From assembly GCA_914767885.1 (NCBI GenBank), contig CAJZBQ010000001.1:827174-891173 (forward strand): a stretch of 64,000 nt of DNA, read 5' to 3'. Every line of letters starts with the position of its first letter. The stretch's first letter is position 1. The notes beneath the pieces were generated by a model that was not told where the DNA came from, ran no database searches, and worked only from the letters and a program-made list of their open reading frames with translations. This DNA comes from Blepharisma stoltei. Taxonomy: Eukaryota; Ciliophora; Heterotrichea; Heterotrichida; Blepharismidae. The position numbers and the translations under genes are program-made. Below are positions 56,055 through 64,000 of this stretch, piece by piece.

Positions 56055-57285
56055 TAATCAGAATCTTTTCTGAGCGAATTTTGCTTTATTTAATAATACT
56101 CTGTTACCTCACTTTGAAGTAGTATGAAAAAGAATAGGCAAAAAGCATTTAGATTTTTAAGAAGGTAAATAAGTTTAGCTTACGAAGCAGTGAGCGCTAC
56201 CGACCAGTCTTATATTTTGGCATATTTTCTTTTTCAATCTTACTCATTTTTACTTGCTTTCCTTACTTATTTCTTTACCCAAAAATTTCTCCCTTTTCAT
56301 GGTCATTTGATTTATGGCATTCTTCATTTTCCATTTTGGCACCTGGCTAATATATATGGCCACTGATTTCTTACTGAATCTTCAATAAAAGTGATTTGTT
56401 TAAATGCTTATTGATTCCGATTCAGTTTTATTGTTGTCATCCCTTATGGAATATAGCGTCTGCACTGCTATAGCATGCCTTGATGCTGAGTTCTCCACAG
56501 AAACTTGAAGCTCTGACCAGCTACCTAAGGCGGTAAGCCAACTCATAGTTGACAAAAGCACATCCATTGCTAAAATTTGTCAACTTGAAGTTGATTTGCC
56601 ACCTTTAAGTGGCTCGTCAGAGCTTTTGATTCTTTCTTATCTTTTTTGCTTCTTCAATGATCAGCTGTGAGAACTCTTCATTCAATATATCAATTTCAGG
56701 GCTATTCAAATCTTTTGCTTCTGCTTTTCTAATAGCTTTTTATTGTAATATCTTCATAAATCAGTCAGTGTTTCTCCCAAGACCTCATTATCAAAATAGA
56801 TCTTGAAAAGCCTATCGGCCTTCACGAAAAATCAGATTCGCGTGAATTTCTTCCAGAAATTGAGTTCAGTTGGTAGCCATTTATAGTAATTCCTTCTTCT
56901 TTAATTCAATGGAGAGCCGAGAGTTGATCTTCAATATCAATATTCATCATTCTATTTATTTATTGCATAAAAGTTAAGTTGTGTACTATTGTCAGCATAT
57001 ATGCTGATTTGCCCTAGAGAATGCTAAAGCATGGGTGCCTTATTAGTTGAGCCAATGTCCTCAAGGGCGTCGAGCTCATCAAAGAGAGTATATTTAATAT
57101 TGAAATAGTACTTTCCTAAAATTCTAAATGAAAGCAATAAAATGAAAAAATAACTTTTGAATTAATAACAACAAAATTGGAAGGCTAATGAGCACACAAT
57201 ATTCGAGATTAGGATAAGCCAAAATTCAATTTATTCAAGCTATCAGCTAAATACTTTAAACTAGAATGAATTGATAACTTTATAT
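56055..57285. other. Intergenic, palindromic element and possible gene remnant
   Basis: 56505-56640 is an imperfect palindrome (AAGCTCTGACCAGCTACC pairs with GGTGGCTCGTCAGAGCTT-like text, with AGTTGACAAA inside). On minus, 56960-56640 has broken coding-like text (MNIDIEDQLSALHWIKEEG, then frameshifts) of no recognised family. Confidence 0.45.
56505..56640. repeat. Imperfect palindrome
   Basis: Inverted halves of about 50 bp sharing AAGCTCTGAC, CAACT and AGTTGACAAA. Intergenic. Same general design as the palindromic IESs in genes. Confidence 0.7.
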
Positions 57286-60200
57286 TTAATAGTTATTATT
57301 AAAAATATGATCTTGAGATGAATTTGATAGATTCCCAAAATTCGGAACTTTGTCTTTGTTTTCTATAATTTTTCCTTTAAGCTTTGCTAGTTCCATAGCG
57401 CTAATTTGATTTCCCATTGAAAATTTGAAAAACATGGTGATATCGACGACTTTATCAGCAATTAATAAGCTTGGAAAAAACTTGCACTGAATGGTAATAC
57501 CAACTGCTACTAAGATACACCACACTAAGAATTGAAGCATAAGCCATAAGATTGGAGAGTCAAAACGTGCTAATCAATAAAGAGATGACAAAATATAATT
57601 CCATAAAATAGCTATATATGAGATAGTCAACCAAAGATTGACTCGGTGATAATTGTAAGGGCTTTGCTTAAAGCATAAAAACAGTATTAATACCAAAATG
57701 ATGATGCAGAAAAGGCCATGCAAAGACTCATCATAGGGTTTTGAAGTTTTAGTTAACACAACAATGAGAAGCTGGATAATCGTTTTTTCTATGGTAAAAA
57801 GAGGTTTTGCTTTTATATTAATGTAATCATTGGTATTCTCATAATAAATTCTAAAATAAAGAGAAAGAGGAATATAAGCAATTAAGGAAATTATTGAGAA
57901 AACTCCTCATATAAGATATTTATCGCCCCAGCAATAAGTTGCACAGTCATGCTTAATAAAAGAATCAGAAACGTTTGGACCAATTCCTTTGTCACATTCA
58001 AAAATACTTAATATTATTGAAATCATAGGTACAAACATCATATTTCCTATTATTGGCAGCATAATCATTGAAAGATCTCTTGCATAATTCAGTATCTTAA
58101 ATGTTTTGAAAGCTAATAAAAATGCTGAAGCAACACAGTAGCAAGAAATAATCAATGCTAAATATAAGTAGTCTCAATAAGCATCACCTGAAACATTAGA
58201 GTCAAAATGAATTACTGATTCCTCTTAAAATTGGAAGAAAAATTATATTAAAACATTAAAGCAAGTTACTTAAAAATTATGAAATTGGGTAGTGAATAAT
58301 TACTTAACCAGGAAAGCCAAGGAAATAATCCACTTATATCTGGCCCTTGAGAAATAAATTGAAACAAATCTATAACTATAATCCCCATTACAATATAATC
58401 TTCGAAATGGGAATGGATAGGTGTTGTTAATTTTTCTATCACTATATCTTTTCAGAATATTTTCCATAAATAAAAAGATTCAATAATTGTAATAAAAATA
58501 AATGAGATAGTAATTGCATATAAAATTCCAGCACCTCTTTCAGAATGAGAAATATTCCGAGCAGGAAATGGGCAATCATTTTCATATGTTACTAAGTCAC
58601 TTGGTGCAATTGTAGTGTTATCATACCATATAATTTCAGAATAAAAAGTAATCAATTGAGAACTACTAGCATCATATTGTCCTACAAGTTCTTCATACAT
58701 GAATTGCTCTTTTTCATTTCATTTTAAGTTAAAAATCACAATTGTAGGTATGCTTCTCTGATTGCCCTCCGGCTCAATCGATATTGACCCAGAGCATCCT
58801 AAAAATTTTTGTTTTCTAAGATTTTCATTCATTACTTGGTGATCATTCACGTTTTGGCCTTGCTTTATAGTAAACTCTATTCCATTTAGAAGCAGAATTG
58901 TCGCATCAAATGCTAAGCAGCGAAAATCTGTCTCATTTCCATATTCTTTTATAAACCCGTTTTTTATTTTTTGTCCATACTCACCAATCCATTCGCCTTG
59001 GGCAGTTATAACTGTACCATACAGCAGCTCAATAATTTTTCTTTGTTGAACTAAATCAGTTTCCCACACAATAGAATAAGCGAGCCTTGCATTAGATAAA
59101 AATAAAGCGTCGCCCCTCCTTAATCCTGCGTCATAAAAACTTTCAACTATATAAAACCAAAAGGGAGGAGTTAAAAAGATAACAAAAAGTCTCACTTTTA
59201 AGCTAATTATTTTACTACCCGCTTTTAGCTTGGAACAAAAAACCGTTCTAGTTTTAAAAAGAGTTTATTTTTGTCTGAAAGCAACAATTAATTATAATAT
59301 TCAAATTTTAATGCAATTTTTTGAATTTTAATCTATTTTTATGAAGAATTGGCTCAAAATATTATCATATTAGCATGCTAACTGTTTAGTAGATTTCTAT
59401 TTGAACTCTCTCCGTCAATCTAGCAAAGGTATTAAATAGAATTTAGAATTTTAATATATTCAATTGAAAAATAAAGATTAATCTAAATTTAAAGGGAGCT
59501 AATTTTACGACATTTTATGGGGAGTTAGCAAATCAGTTTTTTCATTTAGGATACTCATCTTTAGTGTAAAACATGTCCATAGTTCGAAGATCAGGACTAT
59601 TTGCAATTTTCATATTATTTTTTGCGATTTTTTCCACAAAATAATTATAAGTCCCTAAATTATCTTCGTCGTAGATGATAATAAAATGTTTCCAGCCGAA
59701 AACTCCTGCAAGATTTAAGATGACGCCTGTGTTAAATCTTTCATCTTTCGTTACAGTCATAAATTCAGGAAAAGATGATTTGTTTTGCGAAAGACTTGAT
59801 ATGGCATATGGTGAAACGTTAGGTATCGAATAATTTAAAGACCTCAATGCATATATATAGCCGATTGCCATAAAAGGATATGGGGATGTTAAAAACCCCA
59901 CCCCAGGAGTATTGAGCAACTGAGAAAAGCAGGAATATGCATAACCATAATCATAAATTGACACTCCACAGTCGCAAACGGAAAAATCTGGCGCGAATAA
60001 ACAATCTGCCTTCTTAGCACCTGCCGAAAGGAGTCTTGAGACTTTTTGGAAGGAGGGTAGCGTGCCCGCAGGATTTTCCAAATTTGGTAGAGCAGCAGAG
60101 TCAGGCTAAGCGATAAAGCCTCATTTACTTGACAGTTTTGTACCTACAGGGAATAAGTCTAGCAAGGCCAGAGATACCAAATAGATAATCATTTACGATT

Positions 60201-62945
60201 ACTATTCAGCAGCGGAGCTGCCCCAGGCCTTATGGCCTTTTAATTAGCCAGTTGTCAAGTCTAGTCTGCTTATCTTTTTTCAGTTTCTTTTATTTCATCC
60301 TCATTCCTTTGGTTTTCTTTTGCTCTTGCTACTAGCACCTTCTTGTGGAACCGTTTTATTGCCAGGTCTATCCTTTTCAGCTCTACTTCTTTTCCTTTTC
60401 CCACCATCTGCCTAAACTTTTCCTCAATCTCCCAACCCTGAAGCGCCAATTTCACATTGTCGTGCTTCCTTCAGCGGGCAGGGCCCATAGCAAACCCTTA
60501 TGAACTTTTTCCCACTTATTTTTTCTATTTCACCTAACTATTTTGGATGCTTTTCTCTTTCTTCAAGTAATTTTACCACTTTTGGTGTTTTTCACCCTGA
60601 CGACCGACTCTCCTAATTGCCAAGTATCATAAGTTCCAGTGCTCCAACCGCTTTAACCTTTTTTCCTTCTTTTGCCTTTTTTGCCCTTTTTACCTTTTTT
60701 TGATTTTTTAAATTTACCATTTTTGCCTTTTTCACCTCTTTCAATTTTGCTTCGCCTTGTCCGCTAGGTTCCACTTCTCTACAAATTTCTTTACCCTCAT
60801 CTTGTCTTTCGCTAACTGTTTTCGTGCAAATCTCTGACGATGACAACTCTCGCTCATCCAAAACCTCATCTTCAAGTCTTGCAGCTCAGGCCAGCAGTTT
60901 TTCCTCCATCTCTCCTTCTGCTTCCCTATGTATGTCCTCAACTTCTTCCCTTTCATCTTTATCGTCTATATCAGCTTCATCCATTTCATCCTCAAATTCC
61001 CATAGTTCATCTTCCAACTTCTCTAGCTCATCAAACGCCTCATCAATTTCTTTTTCAGAGTCAGCAGCAATTACTGCAAAATCTCCAGCTATACGCTGAA
61101 GTAGCTTTTTCTCAGTTTCGAGTATTCACCATTTTCTCTGCCTCACAAATAAATAGTACCAAATAGATAATCACTTGGCCATCCAGCGTTATATCAAGGG
61201 ATGCTCTGGGCTAAAATTTTCATCTTGGCCGACGGCCTAATCATTATAAGTAACCCCGTTTTGTCCAGTATCTTTAATTTCGGATTGCGAGTTCATGCCC
61301 TCACCTGGGAGGAGCAAAGGAGTGAAAGGCCGTGCTTAGGCTGGCAAGCAGTGGCAGAGCGGAGCAAAGGCGTGAAAAAGCATTATAGCTTACCCGGAGT
61401 TATCCTATAATAATCGAAGTTAAAAAGTTAAAACACTCCGCAGTCGGTATCAACTACTTTTATTTTAAAGTTGTCCAATGAATGCTTATTTTCCCACAGT
61501 TCTAAAGCGTAAAGCTCTCCATAAACAAATTTTAATGTTGAATTTTCAGACAAACTCCCTGGATTTGAAGTCCCATCAGCGATTCATATAGCAATATCTG
61601 TAGTAGGAGAATTTGGAATTTTTGAAGAATTTCCTGGATATACTAAAGGCTTTACTAATGTCAAAATTCCATTAAAAATATTTCCTACTAGAAGATTTTC
61701 ACTATTTTTGGTATTGATTAGAGTAAAATTGGACAGTGGGTGATGATCCTCTGTATTTTTACTTAATGCTCCCTCCATCAGTGAACAAAGAGAAATTTTG
61801 CTCGCTCATGAAGGGGGTTAATTTATATATAAATTTTACAGTAAGTTTTTCTTTCAAAATAAAAAAAAATCCAATTGTAAAGATCGAGAAGTAAAAACTA
61901 ATTTAAATATGTAAAATTTATGTTTTAAAGCTCAAGCTGTTCAAAATTAAACTAGAGATTTCATTATATTGACTACCACTTATATATCAAAGTTTTTTTC
62001 ATAAAAATTGTTTTTATTAACAAAATTTATGTTCGCTCACAGAAGATGGGTTTTAAGCAAAAAATAGGGATTTTTCCAATAGTTTTGTTCGTTCACAGAG
62101 AGAGGAGTTAGAAACTCTCTGAGGGCTAAAGAGTCATATATTGAAATAAAACTAAGAATTTGTTTTAAAAATTTCACAAATGCTAAGCCTTCATAATTAT
62201 AATAGCTATCAGCTAATTCTAGTCCTGATTCGCAGTAACTAACAACCCCATTACCATAAAGTCCCCAAAACCCTTTATTTCCTATAATGGCTCCAGTCCC
62301 AATATAAAGCAAATTGCTCTTTTCTAAACTTTTTAATAATAATTTTGTACTTTCCCCCCTATTTAGAATTACAATATTTCTTATCCCAGAAGCTTGAACT
62401 ATTTTCCCAATAAATAAATCTGCCAAGCTTTGATCATTGCTGTTTGAGAAATAAAATCATTGATAATTCTTATTGGAAAAATAATTTAAAAATCCGTCAT
62501 CTTCGCTATAAGTTTGGTCAGAAACTACAATGAATGTTTCTCAATTTAAATAGGAAACAATTGAAATCAAAGCTCCAATCTGATCCTTCAAAGAATTATG
62601 AATAAAAAATTCCCACTCTGAGTATGTGCTCGAAGTTTCTATAATAGAAGCGATAATAAAATGTTTTTCTTCTGCTAGCTCTTTTATAAGCTCAGATAAA
62701 GAGGCGCTATAAGTAAGGTCGAAAACTATATTTGAAACATCTGTAGCCAGCTTTAGATCTTCGGAGGTTTCTATATAAGTTACATTAAGGTCAAGTTGAC
62801 CTTGAAAATTTTGAAGTAGCAAAGAAGAGATTTTCAAAGCAAGTTCTAAATTTGTGAAAGAACTATAAAGAATATTAGCAGTAAGCTGAGATTTGACAAA
62901 AATAGCCATAAAGAGTATGATTCGTAAAAACTTGGATACTAGCAT
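57286..62945 (-). CDS. Class-C-GPCR-like receptor with periplasmic-binding-type ectodomain (about 1189 aa)
   Basis: Plasma-membrane receptor inferred from architecture. Signal peptide at the start (SKFLRIILFMAIFV). A large ectodomain follows with alternating alpha/beta text typical of ANF/leucine-binding folds (FVVSDQ-, GWKHFIIIYDEDNLGTYNY, CLAFDATILLLNGIEF). A juxtamembrane segment (ERGAGILYAITISFIFITI) begins about seven hydrophobic spans, ending in a short cytoplasmic tail. Four insertions interrupt it: 58215-58306, 59218-59527, 60103-61445 and 61766-62110. Removing all gives 1190 codons exactly. Many Trp codons are TGA. Last gene before the telomere. Could also be read as a GABA-B/glutamate-receptor-like protein; ligand unknown. 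Confidence 0.8.
58215..58306. mobile_element. 92-bp TA IES in the receptor gene
   Basis: TA 58213-58214 and 58305-58306. Removal joins LFPWLSWL to IHFDSNVSGDAYWDYLYLA between membrane spans. Confidence 0.78.
59218..59527. mobile_element. 310-bp TA IES in the receptor gene
   Basis: TA 59216-59217 and 59526-59527. Ends CCCGCTTTTAGCTTGG and ATGGGGAGTTA. Removal joins KWKNWFA to SKIISLKVRLFVIF. Confidence 0.8.
60270..60492 (-). CDS. Second small ORF inside the insertion (about 73 aa)
   Basis: ATG near 60492 (MGPARWRKHDNVKLALQGW, one TGA Trp), highly charged and helical (KEVELKRIDLAIKRF), ends TEKR-stop. Same strand as the upstream ORF, separated by ~120 bp with stops. May be the C-terminal part of a single decayed protein. 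No family recognised. Confidence 0.3.
60616..61183 (-). CDS. ORF inside the insertion: acidic then lysine-rich protein (about 189 aa)
   Basis: From ATG at 61183 (MAKWLSIWYYLF, with TGA as Trp) an open frame runs to a stop at the GN end near 60613. A Trp-rich N-terminus is followed by a strongly acidic helical stretch (FDELEKLEDELWEFEDEM) and then a Lys-rich tail. No homologue recognised. It lies wholly within DNA that interrupts a receptor gene, so if the insertion is excised the ORF is germline-limited. It could be spurious low-complexity translation, but the frame is long for this composition. Confidence 0.4.
61766..62110. mobile_element. 345-bp MITE-type IES in the receptor gene
   Basis: TA 61764-61765 and 62109-62110. 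Ends ATGCTCCCTCCATCAGTGAAC and ACAGAGAGAGGAG. Removal joins ALREFL to SKNTEDHHPL. Confidence 0.88.
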
Positions 62946-63504
62946 TATACACGCTACTTAAAAATATTCAATTCCATTTTTAGTTGATTTTCGATAAATT
63001 TTTAATTATGAGTTTGATTTTTCCAAAAAAAGGTTTGAAATTAAATAAGTATCTTCAAAATAATTTTATTAAATTTTTTAACTTCTTTCCTAAGCATTAT
63101 TTATAACTCAATAAGTGTTTAAATAATATTTCCTTAAAATTCTTTTGATGAATTATTCTTTATTTTTAAATTGGCATATTGGATGTTAATGTTACTTTTA
63201 CTAAACTTTAATCATCCTCTTAATTTTAAACTAAATTTTATATTGAGATAGAGGGGCTTTGATTGCTAAACGAGAATTTCTTTATTTTTTTTTAAATTAA
63301 AAAGGGCTCGATTGCAGCATTTGGTTAATAGTTTATTTTTAAGTAAAATGCTAGAAGTAACCAAAATTGAAATTTTCTTAATTTATAAATTTATAATCCT
63401 TTAAGTGCAAATTTATTTATAATTAAAATTTGAATTTTATTAATTAAACAGCTACTGTGAATATTTAAAAATATTAACTGTTGGGCTTATCAAAATTTAC
63501 ACTA
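62946..63504. other. Subtelomeric spacer
   Basis: About 560 bp, very AT-rich, no gene or IES family recognised. Upstream of the receptor gene, so it holds its promoter. Confidence 0.6.
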
Positions 63505-64000
63505 TGTGTTAGGGTGTTAGGGTGTTAGGGTGTTAGGGTGTTAGGGTGTGTTAGGGTGTTAGGGTGTTAGGGTGTTAGGGTGTTAGGGTGTTAGGGTGTT
63601 AGGGTGATTAGGGTGTTAGGGTGTTAGGGTGTTAGGGTGTTAGGGTGTTAGGGTGTTAGGGTGTTAGGGTGTTAGGGTGTTAGGGGTGTTAGGGTGTTAG
63701 GGTGTTAGGGTGTTAGGGTGTTAGGGTGTTAGGGTGTTAGGGTGTTAGGGTGTTAGGGTGTTAGGGTGTTGAGGGTGTTTAGGGGTGTTAGGGTGTTAGG
63801 GTGTTAGGGTGTTAGGGTGTTAGGGTGTTAGGGTGTTAGGGTGTTAGGGTGTAGGTGTTAGGTGTTAGGGTGTTAGGGTGTTAGGGTGTTAGGGTGTTAG
63901 AGGTGTTAGGGTGTTAGGGGTGTTAGGGTGTTAGGTGTCAAGGTGTTAGGGTGGTTAGGGTGTTAGGGTGTTAGGGTGTTAGGGTGTTAGGGTGTTAGGT
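63505..64000 (+). repeat. Telomere, (TGTTAGGG)n
   Basis: About 60 copies of the octamer TGTTAGGG (complement CCCTAACA), with occasional variants (GTGATTAGGG, TTAGGGGTG, TGAGGGTG) that may be real or long-read errors. The G-rich strand runs 5' to 3' to the right edge, as for a right chromosome end. This is the heterotrich-type telomere repeat. Confidence 0.97.

Larger units (their letters stand above)
60103..61445. mobile_element. 1343-bp composite insertion in the receptor gene, carrying ORFs
   Basis: The ectodomain is interrupted between VVDT and DSAALPNLENPAG. A short repeat CYGACT lies at both edges, and collapsing it restores the frame. Inside, TACCAAATAGATAATCA recurs near 60164 and 61156 about 990 bp apart, framing an ORF-bearing inner element. 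Confidence 0.65.

Noticed and set aside
60824-61166. Serine-rich plus-strand ORFs of 91 and 108 codons
   Set aside because: Antisense of the acidic/lysine-rich minus ORF; composition is a shadow of the other strand.
1-64000. Mitochondrial origin, because TGA means Trp
   Set aside because: Telomere array, nuclear-type genes (kinesin, PEX5, RCC1-type, helicase), a 15-nt spliceosomal intron and IESs all indicate a nuclear chromosome.
1-64000. Bulk pseudogenes under the standard code
   Set aside because: Most in-frame TGA match conserved Trp, and most other breaks coincide with removable insertions that restore conserved residues.
63505-64000. Reading the array as a CRISPR or minisatellite
   Set aside because: Uniform 8-bp unit to the sequence end with G-rich strand oriented outward is telomeric; no spacers.

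Overview
This window is the right end of a nuclear chromosome from a heterotrich ciliate, most likely Blepharisma. Four things support this. The last ~500 bases are a telomeric array of the octamer TGTTAGGG. In-frame TGA falls where paralogues have tryptophan, for example NG-TGA-DAS against NGWEA. A perfect 15-nt intron is present. The DNA is AT-rich with very compact genes. Most genes are interrupted by inserted DNA whose removal, usually between two TA dinucleotides, restores a continuous conserved reading frame. These are internal eliminated sequences (IESs), so this looks like germline (micronuclear) or unprocessed DNA. Coordinates below are genomic and include the IESs. Protein lengths are after predicted excision, reading TGA as Trp.

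Layout. 1-22031 holds a family of membrane-anchored hybrid histidine kinases: HK1 (cut by the window edge), HK2 and HK3 on minus, then pseudogene HK4, intact HK5 and fragment HK6 on plus. A WD40 pseudogene fragment lies at 4470-4975. 22051-34477 holds three large minus-strand WD40 genes with pentapeptide repeats (B, A, C) and a dead PPP phosphatase. 34845-56054 is a housekeeping block: kinesin, a degenerate kinase-like membrane protein, two alpha-carbonic anhydrases, the peroxisomal import receptor PEX5, an RCC1-repeat protein, a UPF1/SEN1-like helicase, and a cysteine-rich surface protein. 57286-62945 is one class-C-GPCR-like receptor, followed by a ~560-bp subtelomere and the telomere.

Inserted DNA falls into four kinds. 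(1) Short TA-bounded IESs of about 71-121 bp. (2) MITE-like IESs of 270-350 bp with ends related to CTCCCCCTCCGTGAGCGAAC, some nested. (3) Palindromic IESs of about 170-235 bp, some with arms that are themselves hairpins. (4) Insertions of 200-1014 bp, often richer in GC, bounded by 10-16-bp imperfect direct repeats rather than TA. Kind 4 occurs in an essential-looking helicase gene and in kinase genes, where collapse of the repeat restores the frame.

Functionally the left half is an expanded signalling and repeat-protein neighbourhood with active duplication and decay; the right half is conserved single-copy cell biology. No tRNA, rRNA, CRISPR or intact transposase was recognised.
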